A stretch of 64,000 nt of DNA, taken from contig CACNWW010000004.1 of NCBI GenBank assembly GCA_902624275.1, positions 1-64,000 on the forward strand, given 5' to 3'. This DNA is from an uncultured Fidelibacterota bacterium (GTDB lineage Bacteria > Fidelibacterota > Marinisomatia > Marinisomatales > Marinisomataceae). The notes below the pieces were generated by a model, which saw nothing but the letters and a program-made list of their open reading frames with translations, was not told the origin of the DNA and did no database searches. Both the position numbers and the translations under genes were made by a program. This document shows positions 1 through 7,663 of this stretch, in pieces (position 1 is the stretch's first letter; every line of letters begins with the position of its first letter).

Positions 1-1
1 G

Positions 2-685
2 ACAGGTGAAGTTGCTGAAATGCATTTAACTGAAAAAACTCGTTTTGAAATTAAACAAATATTGCAAGATCCTTCATTAGCAATTGCTAGTACTTGGGCT
101 GACGAAAAGAGACCAAATCCCGATTTTCAAAAGTATAGTTCATGGCATTATGCAAATATGCCTCTGAATAAAAAATATTCTGAGCATCCTCAATCAAAAA
201 AAGGAGATATTGTCCAGGCAATCAAGATATGTAAACTAAAGCTTAAAGATTCTAATGCTTCTAAAGAGGAAAAAGCTTTTCATTTAAGATTTTTAGTTCA
301 TTTAGTTGGAGATATTCATCAACCACTTCATGTTGGAAAAGGTGAAGATAGAGGTGGTAACGATATTAAAGTTAAATGGTTTGGTAAAGATACAAACCTT
401 CATAGAGTATGGGACACTGAAATGATAAACACGTATATGATGAGTTACACAGAATTTACTGCTCATCTTAATGAAAATTTTGATAGTAGTAAGATTAAAG
501 TGAAGTCTGAAGACCAATGGGTAGATGAAACGCAAAAACTAGTTATTGATGTTTATGCTAATGTTAAAAATGGCGATTCATTAGGATATGATTATGTTTA
601 TGAAAACTTTGATATTGTCAAATCTCAACTTTTCATCGCTGGAGTTAGACTCGCACAAACTTTAAACGAGATTTTTGATGAATAA
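2..685 (+). CDS. S1/P1-family nuclease, N-terminus missing (window edge)
   Basis: Zinc-dependent S1/P1 nuclease, normally exported, cleaving single-stranded nucleic acid. The reading frame is open to base 2, so the start and signal peptide lie outside the window. Most metal-ligand motifs of the family are visible: TWADE (Asp), SWHYAN (His), HLVGDIHQPLH (His, Asp, His, His) and LHRVWD (His, Asp). Only the N-terminal Trp/His part of the tri-zinc site is cut off. Its stop codon overlaps the start of the photolyase gene, so the two are probably co-transcribed and translationally coupled. In a marine bacterium the likely job is scavenging phosphate or nucleosides from extracellular DNA/RNA; that role is inferred, the family call is firm. 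Confidence 0.9.
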   Translation, partial: TGEVAEMHLTEKTRFEIKQILQDPSLAIASTWADEKRPNPDFQKYSSWHYANMPLNKKYSEHPQSKKGDIVQAIKICKLKLKDSNASKEEKAFHLRFLVHLVGDIHQPLHVGKGEDRGGNDIKVKWFGKDTNLHRVWDTEMINTYMMSYTEFTAHLNENFDSSKIKVKSEDQWVDETQKLVIDVYANVKNGDSLGYDYVYENFDIVKSQLFIAGVRLAQTLNEIFDE

Positions 686-2096
686 GTTAGCAATTCACTG
701 GTTTAGAAGAGATCTTAGGTTAGCAGACAACCCATCCTTGCATTTTGCAGCTCAAAATGGCGATGTAACGCCTATATTTATTCTTGATACAGTAAATAAC
801 ACTCAAAAAGAATTTAATCTTGGAGAAGCTAGTGCCTGGTGGCTTCATCATTCTTTGAATTCTCTAAATGAATCATTGGGTAATAAAATAAATTGTTTTT
901 CCGGAGATCCCTTAGAAATCATTGAAGAATTGATTAAAAACCATGAAATAGAATCATTTTCATGGAATAGATGTTATAGTCCGTGGGAAATTAAGAGAGA
1001 TACAAAAATTAAATCACTTTTAAAAGAAAATGATGTAGAGGTTAAAACTTTTAATGGATCACTTCTATGGGAGCCATGGGAGATTTTAAAAGATGATAAT
1101 ACTCCCTATAAAGTTTTTTCACCATTTTATAGAAAAGGTTGTTTAAAAAGGCATGCTGGGCCAAGAGAAGTAATTACAATAAATGACTATAGTTTTAACG
1201 ATAAGTTAGAGTCTTCAGGAGATATTGCCTCGCTTAATCTGCTTCCTAAACATCATTGGAAAGATAAATTTGACCAATATTGGAATATTGGAGAAGAATT
1301 TGCTATGAAAAAATACATTCATTTCAGAGAAAATGGTTTAAATGGATATAAGGAAGGAAGAAATTTTCCTGCCCAAAAAAACGTTTCGGTTTTATCTCCT
1401 CATTTACATTTTGGTGAAATCTCACCTCATCAAATATGGTTTGATGATAAAAGTACTTGTCCAGATAAGGACGTTGCTCATTTTCATAGTGAACTAGGAT
1501 GGAGAGAATTTTCTTATTATTTGATTTACCATTTTCCATTTATGTGTACAGAAAATTTGAATAAAAGATTTGATAAATTTCCTTGGAACGATAATCAAGA
1601 TTTCCTTTCAGCATGGCAAAAGGGTAAAACGGGTTATCCAATTGTCGATGCTGGAATGAGACAATTATGGGAAACAGGATATATGCATAATCGTGTTAGG
1701 ATGATTGTTGCGTCATTCTTAGTCAAAAATCTTTTAATTGATTGGAGAGTAGGGATGGAATGGTTTAATGATTGCTTGTGCGATGCAGATTTGGCAAATA
1801 ACACTGCTAGCTGGCAATGGACTGCAGGTAGTGGAGCTGATGCTGCGCCATATTTTAGAATATTTAACCCTATTTTACAGGGGAAGAAATTTGATCCTGA
1901 TGGTGAATATACAAAACACTTTGTACCTGAATTGAAGAATCTTCCTTCTAAATTCTTATTTGCACCATGGGAAGCGGATGATTCTGTTTTTGAGGAAGCA
2001 GGAATCATTTATGGTAAAGATTATCCAAAACCATTAGTATCTATTGAAGAATCAAGAGAGATAGCTTTAAAAGCCTACGATCAAATTAAAGGATAA
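678..2096 (+). CDS. phrB: Deoxyribodipyrimidine photolyase (cryptochrome/photolyase family)
   Basis: 472-aa light-driven flavoprotein repairing UV-induced pyrimidine dimers in DNA. The N-terminus HWFRRDLRLADNPSL is the classic start of the alpha/beta antenna-binding domain (about residues 1-130). The helical FAD-binding domain follows, with the signature WQWTAGSGADAAPYFRIFNP near residue 379 and an upstream DADLANN segment. Length is normal for class I CPD photolyases. I use the ATG at 678, not the TTG at 675; the start overlaps the end of the nuclease gene. A cryptochrome or (6-4) photolyase cannot be fully excluded by eye, but the spacing and signature favour a CPD photolyase. Confidence 0.93.
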   Translation: MNKLAIHWFRRDLRLADNPSLHFAAQNGDVTPIFILDTVNNTQKEFNLGEASAWWLHHSLNSLNESLGNKINCFSGDPLEIIEELIKNHEIESFSWNRCYSPWEIKRDTKIKSLLKENDVEVKTFNGSLLWEPWEILKDDNTPYKVFSPFYRKGCLKRHAGPREVITINDYSFNDKLESSGDIASLNLLPKHHWKDKFDQYWNIGEEFAMKKYIHFRENGLNGYKEGRNFPAQKNVSVLSPHLHFGEISPHQIWFDDKSTCPDKDVAHFHSELGWREFSYYLIYHFPFMCTENLNKRFDKFPWNDNQDFLSAWQKGKTGYPIVDAGMRQLWETGYMHNRVRMIVASFLVKNLLIDWRVGMEWFNDCLCDADLANNTASWQWTAGSGADAAPYFRIFNPILQGKKFDPDGEYTKHFVPELKNLPSKFLFAPWEADDSVFEEAGIIYGKDYPKPLVSIEESREIALKAYDQIKG

Positions 2097-2158
2097 ATTG
2101 AATTTTTAGATTTTAATATATAGATTTATTTTGGTAGCCAACTAAACTAGGAGAAAAA

Positions 2159-2818
2159 ATGTATCTTGAAAAATTAAATCAACAATTAGATGAGTTTCAT
2201 TTATTAAAACATCCATTTTATGTTGCATGGAACAATGGAGAGCTTAACCAAGAAATATTAAAAGATTATGCAGAACAGTATTATCAGCACATTAAGGCGT
2301 TTCCGCGTTATATAAGCGCTACCCATTCAATTTGTGAAGATATCGATAATAGAAAAATTCTTCTTGATAATCTAAGCGATGAAGAAGATTTCATAAAAGA
2401 TCATCCAATGCTATGGAAAAATTTTGCTTTAGCAGTTGGAGCAGATGAAAATACAGTAGAAACAGTTGATCATGAGAATTTTACTAAAAAGATGATAGAT
2501 AATTTCTTCAGGCTTTCAAGGTCTTCTTATGCCGAAGGTTTAGGAGCATTATATGCCTATGAAAGACAAGTACCTGAAATAGCAGATACTAAAATTAAAG
2601 GATTGGTAGATCATTATGATGTATCATCAGATGAGGGATTAGAATATTTTGTCGTTCATAAAGATGCCGATGTTGAACACAGAGAACAAAGTGCTGAACT
2701 GATGAATAAATTATCTGAAGAAGAGAAGATCTTAGCTAAAGAGGCTGGTTTATCTACGGTTAAAGTGCTTTGGGGTTTTCTATCTGGTCTTTGTGAAAAA
2801 CACAATATTCAGGCATAG
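2159..2818 (+). CDS. CADD-like di-metal protein, putative 4-aminobenzoate synthase
   Basis: 219-aa heme-oxygenase-like helical protein of the TenA/PqqC superfamily. It is closest by motif to Chlamydia CADD (CT610), reported to be a self-sacrificing di-metal oxygenase that turns its own tyrosine into 4-aminobenzoate for folate synthesis. Recalling the CADD residues, every key position has a match: metal ligands Glu75, His82, Glu135, His167, Asp171 and His174 (CADD E81, H88, E142, H174, D178, H181), the sacrificed tyrosine at Tyr21 in HPFYVAW (CADD Y27) and the amino-donor lysine at Lys145 (CADD K152). TenA has a different active site, so thiaminase is unlikely. An AGGAG-type site precedes the ATG at good spacing. 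The enzyme activity is inferred from residue conservation. Confidence 0.75.
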   Translation: MYLEKLNQQLDEFHLLKHPFYVAWNNGELNQEILKDYAEQYYQHIKAFPRYISATHSICEDIDNRKILLDNLSDEEDFIKDHPMLWKNFALAVGADENTVETVDHENFTKKMIDNFFRLSRSSYAEGLGALYAYERQVPEIADTKIKGLVDHYDVSSDEGLEYFVVHKDADVEHREQSAELMNKLSEEEKILAKEAGLSTVKVLWGFLSGLCEKHNIQA

Positions 2819-2882
2819 TAAATTCTGTCTTTATTATTTATTTGAATTCATATTATAAATCCGTATTATGCGCGCAATAAAT

Positions 2883-3410
2883 ATGAAAATAGAACAAATA
2901 AAAGAAACAATAACAATCGTTGAAGATTATCCTATTAAAGGAATAGTATTTAAAGATATAACTACACTTTTAGAAAATCCAGAAGCTTTCAAATCTACTG
3001 TGGATATAATGGTAGATAAAGTAAAAGACTTAGATTTTAATAGAATTGTTGGAGTTGAGTCTAGAGGTTTTTTCTGGTCTGGACCAATTGCTTATGCTTT
3101 ATCAAAATCATTTGTGCTAGCAAGAAAGCCTGGGAAATTACCTAGAAAAGCTGCTGAAAAGTTTTTTTCCTTAGAATATGGAACTAATACAGTACATATT
3201 CATGAAGATGCAATTTCAAAAGGAGATAAAGTGTTGGTAGTAGATGATTTGATTGCAACTGGTGGTACTGCTAAAGCAACTGCAGAACTTTGTCAGGAAC
3301 TAGGTGCATCTGAAGTACATATAATTGCCTTAATTGACTTACCTAAATTGGGTGGATCAAAAAAATTAGCTGAAAAGTTTGGCGAAGTAATAACTCTTAT
3401 AAACTATTAA
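2883..3410 (+). CDS. apt: Adenine phosphoribosyltransferase
   Basis: Salvages adenine by converting adenine plus PRPP to AMP and pyrophosphate in the cytoplasm. The N-terminus YPIKGIVFKDITTLLENP and the PRPP-binding loop VLVVDDLIATGGTAKA are diagnostic of APRT rather than other type I phosphoribosyltransferases. I chose the ATG at 2883, giving 175 aa and the usual spacing to the FKDIT motif; an in-frame ATG at 2868 would add five residues. Neither has a clear Shine-Dalgarno site, so the message could be leaderless or weakly initiated. The 3' end overlaps the convergent metallo-beta-lactamase gene by four bases, leaving no room for a terminator between them. Confidence 0.93.
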   Translation: MKIEQIKETITIVEDYPIKGIVFKDITTLLENPEAFKSTVDIMVDKVKDLDFNRIVGVESRGFFWSGPIAYALSKSFVLARKPGKLPRKAAEKFFSLEYGTNTVHIHEDAISKGDKVLVVDDLIATGGTAKATAELCQELGASEVHIIALIDLPKLGGSKKLAEKFGEVITLINY

Positions 3411-5110
3411 TCATTAATGAAAAGAGCGGAGAATTGAAGAAATTTGATCGATTCTCCATCGATTCTAAGTTTGCCAGATGCAATGGCTTGAGCAGCACTT
3501 TCCGTTTTTAAAATAATTCCTTTCCATGTGTCTGAATCAACAGAAACAATTACATCATAATCACCATTGTAAAAGTTTGATATTTCAGCAATTTGGTTTC
3601 GAATAACTACACCAAATGTTTCATTTGAATCTGTAATTTTAAAACCCACCTTTATATTTTTACCTTTTGCTTTAATTGGATCAAGTCGAGGTCCCATAGC
3701 ATCAAAAAAGGTAGCTAGAGGAATATTCTTCGCTTGTTCAGCAGAAATTGAATATTCTAATAGTGGAGTTATTTTACCTGATAATTCGTACGCTTCTGAT
3801 AAATAGTAGTTTCGTGCAATAGGATTTTTCTCGATCTTTGATAGATTTTCAAGTGATTTACTGTAAAATTTTTTGATTTCTTTATCATTTGGAAAGTTAA
3901 ATAATCCTATATCGCATAATTCTGCTGCCCATTGGTAGTTTAAAGAATTATTAGCTTTATTAATTTCTTTTATTAACTGTTCTTTAGAACCAATAAGTTC
4001 AAAAATATATGTTGCTCTTTTTTTATCTGATAAAGGTTCTAAGTTCACTGCTCTTCCATCAAAGAAACCTAAATATCCATTGTATACGTTTCTAATGCTC
4101 CATGATACTTTTCCATATTTTTCTTGTAAATCATAGTTCTCTAAGAAAAATGAAGGATATTCAAATTCTTCAACCAATTCATCTGGTGTTTTACCAGCAT
4201 TGGCTCCTCTAACTGCATAATCGTGAATAAATTGAATGGCATCCCTGTAAATCGATAATCGTTCTTCAATAACATCTTTGCCTGATAGAAAAGGGCCATG
4301 ACAACTAATTAGGTAATGAGGTTGATATGATCGCATAGTATCAACAGATTTATACCAACTCTTTGAATCTCGGTAAGATGTTCCTCTAATAGTATAAAGG
4401 TTAGGAAATCTCATATAATAATTATCAGCACTTATAACTACGTTTTTTTCAGGGTAATAAATAATGATTTGATCATCTGTTTCACCTGGCGTATGTTGAA
4501 TTTCAAGATCAACACCACCAACAGAAATTTTATTTGTTTGTAGTTCAAAAAAATGTGTTGGATAAATTACTGGAGGTTGTTCAAAGTCAAAGTTCAGTGT
4601 GAAGCCCAACCCATGACCTCTTTTTAAACTATCAGGCAAAAAATGACCAAATTGTTTCATTCCTCGTTCTGTAAGTATTGGTCGAAGTAAATTGTTTTGA
4701 TCAAAAAATCCTTTTTGAAATGTAGAATGAGCATAGACTTTTGTATTATCTTCATAAAACCCTGGAGCACCTCTCCAATGATCTACATGTGAATGAGTAT
4801 AGATAATAGCCTCATTTGGTAGATTAGAGATTTTTTTAAATTCCTTATTAATTTGTTTTCCCAACTCAGGATCTTCTGTTGTATCTATTATAACATTGCC
4901 TGTTTCGCCAATAATAAGTACTGAATTTGCTAAACCATAACCAATTGCAACATACACATTATCTACAACTTGATAGATTCCCTTTTTAAAATAAAAATCA
5001 TCATCAATATGAATATGTTCAGAAAATGGAGCTGAATTATCAGTATTGCTTTGTGCATTATCATTGCAAGAAATAATTAGAGCCAAATATAGATAAAGTA
5101 ATATTTTCAT
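3407..5110 (-). CDS. Lipoprotein metallo-beta-lactamase, alkylsulfatase-like (SdsA/BDS1 type)
   Basis: 567-aa exported lipoprotein: signal peptide with lipobox cysteine at residue 15. A metallo-beta-lactamase domain follows, with the zinc motif HSHVDH at residues 106-111 and later HTPGETDDQ. The middle resembles the alkylsulfatase dimerisation domain. The last ~120 residues look like the SCP2-type sterol-carrier domain that completes type III alkylsulfatases of the SdsA1/BDS1 group. Length and order (MBL, helical dimerisation, SCP2) match that family, whose characterised members hydrolyse alkyl sulfates such as SDS. The true substrate is unknown. It stands alone on the minus strand, divergent from the aminotransferase gene. 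Confidence 0.8.
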   Translation of the reverse strand: MKILLYLYLALIISCNDNAQSNTDNSAPFSEHIHIDDDFYFKKGIYQVVDNVYVAIGYGLANSVLIIGETGNVIIDTTEDPELGKQINKEFKKISNLPNEAIIYTHSHVDHWRGAPGFYEDNTKVYAHSTFQKGFFDQNNLLRPILTERGMKQFGHFLPDSLKRGHGLGFTLNFDFEQPPVIYPTHFFELQTNKISVGGVDLEIQHTPGETDDQIIIYYPEKNVVISADNYYMRFPNLYTIRGTSYRDSKSWYKSVDTMRSYQPHYLISCHGPFLSGKDVIEERLSIYRDAIQFIHDYAVRGANAGKTPDELVEEFEYPSFFLENYDLQEKYGKVSWSIRNVYNGYLGFFDGRAVNLEPLSDKKRATYIFELIGSKEQLIKEINKANNSLNYQWAAELCDIGLFNFPNDKEIKKFYSKSLENLSKIEKNPIARNYYLSEAYELSGKITPLLEYSISAEQAKNIPLATFFDAMGPRLDPIKAKGKNIKVGFKITDSNETFGVVIRNQIAEISNFYNGDYDVIVSVDSDTWKGIILKTESAAQAIASGKLRIDGESIKFLQFSALFIND

Positions 5111-5205
5111 ATTTTAAAATATAAGTCATATTACGATATATTTTAAATAAATTAGATTGTTATAATAATCGGAACAAAAAAACAAAAAATCATATACATA
5201 AAACA

Positions 5206-6075
5206 ATGAGTTTGATATCATTTTCTAGAGACAAATTTATTCCTTCGGATGAGGTCAGTCTTACAATTAGAGGGAATTATTTAAGTGTAACTCGCGGTTA
5301 TCAGGTTTTTACATTTTTTAAAACTATTAATAATGGAGTACCTGTTTTCCTTAGTGATCATATCGATAGAATAGTGGGAAATGCTCAAGCAATGAAAATG
5401 AATTTATCTTTTACAAAAGAGGATATAAAAGGCTTAGTTTATAAAACGTTAGAAAAAAATGATTTTTCAAATGGCGATTGTAATGTTATGATAATTTTTG
5501 CTGGCAAGGCACCTGATGACATTTCCGGTTTAATTTCATCGCAAGAAGTTGATTTATTCATTGTTACATCTCCAATAAAAAAATATCCTAAAGAGTGTTA
5601 TCAAAATGGAATTTCATTAGGTTTATATGAGTTTGAAAGAATTGATGCTGAGGTTAAGACACCATATACATATTATGGTGGAATGAAAGCACATAGGTCT
5701 CTTGTACATGAAGGACCTTTTGATGAGGTACTTTATACAAGCAAAGATGAAATCTTAGAAGGAACTACTTTTTCATTTTTTATTGTTAAAAATGAATCTG
5801 TAATCACTTCAAGGCTTGATGGAAGAATATTAGGAAGTGTTACAAGAAAAAATCTGTTAAGAATTATGGATAACCAAAAAATTAAAAATAAAGAATCTGC
5901 AATTTTAGTAAATGATTTAAAAAGCTCTAGCGAAGCATTTATAGCTTCTGCAAATAGAGATTTAATTCCTGTAGTTTCAGTTAATAGTATTCAAATTGGT
6001 GATGGTAAAATTGGACCAGTTTATCAAAAGTTGATGAGTTTATATCAACAGGAAATATTAAAAATTAAAGTATAA
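5206..6075 (+). CDS. Class IV aminotransferase (PLP-dependent)
   Basis: 289-aa fold-type IV PLP enzyme of the branched-chain/D-amino-acid aminotransferase and aminodeoxychorismate lyase family. The likely PLP lysine is Lys151, in AEVKTPYTYYGG. It is followed by the family block FDEVLYTSKDEILEGTTFSFF, where the usual EG(T/S)xxN asparagine is replaced by Phe. Substrate specificity cannot be read reliably here: it could be a branched-chain or D-amino-acid aminotransferase or PabC-like. The ATG at 5206 has no obvious Shine-Dalgarno site. The gene diverges from the sulfatase-like gene across a 95-bp AT-rich gap. Confidence 0.8.
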   Translation: MSLISFSRDKFIPSDEVSLTIRGNYLSVTRGYQVFTFFKTINNGVPVFLSDHIDRIVGNAQAMKMNLSFTKEDIKGLVYKTLEKNDFSNGDCNVMIIFAGKAPDDISGLISSQEVDLFIVTSPIKKYPKECYQNGISLGLYEFERIDAEVKTPYTYYGGMKAHRSLVHEGPFDEVLYTSKDEILEGTTFSFFIVKNESVITSRLDGRILGSVTRKNLLRIMDNQKIKNKESAILVNDLKSSSEAFIASANRDLIPVVSVNSIQIGDGKIGPVYQKLMSLYQQEILKIKV

Positions 6076-6158
6076 AATAAGTAATTAATTGCTTATACTG
6101 GGAACAAGATGATTATTTTTAATGTATAAATTAGAAATAAAAAAATAGAGAGGAAAAA

Positions 6159-6563
6159 ATGAAAAATCTAACTTTTGTATTATTTTTATCATTTATATTA
6201 ACTGGATGTGCAATGCAAGCTCCTACAGCTCCTGCTGAATCAAATGATTTCACTTTAGGTAAAGTTCAGTCACAGTTAAAAGAAGGAATGAGTTCATCTC
6301 AAGTAGTATCTTTACTTGGTTCTCCAAATTTAGTGACAAGCACTAAAGATGGTGGAGAGGCTTGGACCTATGATAAAATTTCACAAGAATCTGAATCATC
6401 TAGTGTTTCTGGAGCTGGCGCAGGTTCAAGCGGTAATTTTTTCGGTATTTTTGGTGGTGGTCGTTCGAAATCATCAAATTCTAGTAAAAACCTTACTTTA
6501 ATTGTAAAATTAAATGCAGAAGGTATTGTCACAGACTTTAAATACCAAAGCATTAAATACTAG
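6159..6563 (+). CDS. BamE/SmpA-like outer-membrane lipoprotein
   Basis: 134-aa lipoprotein with signal peptide ending LTGC (Cys17) and a single SmpA/OmlA (BamE-like) domain. The family block is recognisable as VQSQLKEGMSSSQVVSLLGSP followed by GGEAWTYDK. A low-complexity Ser/Gly loop then precedes the last beta strand. BamE-type domains bind the outer-membrane protein assembly machine, but many small lipoproteins share the fold, so a direct BAM role is only possible. A strong AGAGAGG-like ribosome site precedes the ATG. It heads a set of three small lipoprotein genes with gaps of a few bases. Confidence 0.75.
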   Translation: MKNLTFVLFLSFILTGCAMQAPTAPAESNDFTLGKVQSQLKEGMSSSQVVSLLGSPNLVTSTKDGGEAWTYDKISQESESSSVSGAGAGSSGNFFGIFGGGRSKSSNSSKNLTLIVKLNAEGIVTDFKYQSIKY

Positions 6564-6567
6564 AAAA

Positions 6568-7065
6568 ATGAACAAAAATTTACTTTTAGCCTTATCATTA
6601 GGCATTGTACTTAGTGGATGTGCATCAATGATGCCAGAACGTACAACAGCTGTAAAAAGAGCAACTGAAACTAAAGAGTACGAAGTTTCAACTAAAGACC
6701 TAATAACTGCTTCTATCGGAACATTTCAAGATCTTGGTTATACCATTGATGTTCTTAATGCTGAGTTTGGTTTAATTACAGCAAGTAAAAAACAAGGAAC
6801 AACTGCAACTAGAACTAATCTTGAAGAAGATCCTTTTGAAGCTTTCTGGCGTGCACTAACTGGGATTGAAAATAAAGATGATGTTATTATAGCTCCGTTG
6901 ACTTTGTCTGCTACAATTACTGTAAAAGAAATTTCAACTGATCCATTGCTATCGTCTTTACGAGTAAACTTTGAAGGCGGAGATCGTAAATTCTCTGATT
7001 TATTTTTTAAAAGCTTTTTTGCAGCGCTAGATAAATCATTGTTTTTAGATCAATCGATTGAATAA
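6568..7065 (+). CDS. Lipoprotein of unknown function, paralogue 1 of a tandem pair
   Basis: 165-aa lipoprotein: MNKNLLLALSLGIVLSGC gives a signal peptide with Cys18. The start at 6568 is preferred over an upstream ATG at 6514 because it places the signal peptide at the N-terminus. The mature part contains KDLITASIGTFQDLGYTIDVL, EFGLITASK, LSATITVKEI and LSSLRVNFEG. All recur in the following gene, showing a tandem duplication. I recognise no characterised family; the pattern of a helix, a (V/I)GLITASK strand and a C-terminal LRVNF block suggests a small alpha/beta fold facing the periplasm. Confidence 0.75.
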   Translation: MNKNLLLALSLGIVLSGCASMMPERTTAVKRATETKEYEVSTKDLITASIGTFQDLGYTIDVLNAEFGLITASKKQGTTATRTNLEEDPFEAFWRALTGIENKDDVIIAPLTLSATITVKEISTDPLLSSLRVNFEGGDRKFSDLFFKSFFAALDKSLFLDQSIE

Positions 7066-7067
7066 GT

Positions 7068-7625
7068 ATGTTTAAAAAAAATGCAATTCACTCTTTTCTA
7101 ATAACATTTTTATTAATTAGTTGCGCCTCTACAGGTGGCTCAACAAAAAAATCTACTGCAGCTCAAAGAGCAGTTGAAACAAGAGAATATGATGTAAGCT
7201 CAAAAGATCTAATGCAGTCCACCATTGGAGCTTTTCAAGATTTAGGCTTTACTATTGATACTCTTAGCGAGGAATTTGGTTTAATTACTGCTAGTAAAAT
7301 TGAAAAACCTAAAAAAGAAGAACCTTCAGATACTCAAAAAGTGCTAGGAGCTATTGTTGCTGTTGCAGCAATTGCATGGTTGATAGCCTCAGACTGGGAC
7401 GGTGATTCACCCGGCGGTGGAGGAGGAAGTGATGGAGAAACTGTAATAATTAAAGACTACAAGCTATCTGCTACTGCAACAATAAAATCTATTAAAGATA
7501 CCGATACATATGTGTCATCATTAAGAGTAAATTTTGGTGGAGCTGAAAGAAAAAGATCCATGAAATTTTTCAGGGAATTTTTCATTGCAATTGATAAGTC
7601 TTTATTTCTTGAAACCTCTCTTTAG
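7068..7625 (+). CDS. Lipoprotein of unknown function, paralogue 2 with inserted hydrophobic segment
   Basis: 185-aa lipoprotein (signal peptide ending LISC, Cys19), clearly paralogous to the preceding gene: TAAQRAVETREYDVSSKDL, IGAFQDLGFTIDTL, EFGLITASK, KLSATATIKSI and SSLRVNFGG all align. It differs by an insertion after the ITASK block: a charged stretch, a hydrophobic helix (VLGAIVAVAAIAWLIAS) and a Gly/Asp-rich loop. The helix could span or contact a membrane. Only two bases separate it from paralogue 1, so the two are almost certainly co-transcribed and may form a hetero-oligomer. Function unknown. Confidence 0.75.
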   Translation: MFKKNAIHSFLITFLLISCASTGGSTKKSTAAQRAVETREYDVSSKDLMQSTIGAFQDLGFTIDTLSEEFGLITASKIEKPKKEEPSDTQKVLGAIVAVAAIAWLIASDWDGDSPGGGGGSDGETVIIKDYKLSATATIKSIKDTDTYVSSLRVNFGGAERKRSMKFFREFFIAIDKSLFLETSL

Positions 7626-7663
7626 GATTTTTCAATTTTTATTATTAGTTTAATTTTTCAAAA

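Noticed and set aside
5109-5122. 14-bp palindrome ATATTTTAAAATAT between divergent genes
   Set aside because: Such pure-AT palindromes are expected by chance in this base composition, and it overlaps the start codon region of the minus-strand gene.
5206-6075. Class IV aminotransferase as PabC acting with the CADD-like protein
   Set aside because: The family cannot be told apart by eye, the genes are 2.4 kb apart with a divergent gene between, and CADD-type synthesis does not need PabC.
6077-6104. Imperfect inverted repeat around TAAGTAATTAATTGCTTA as terminator of the aminotransferase gene
   Set aside because: Very AT-rich, contains a mismatch and has no following T-run.
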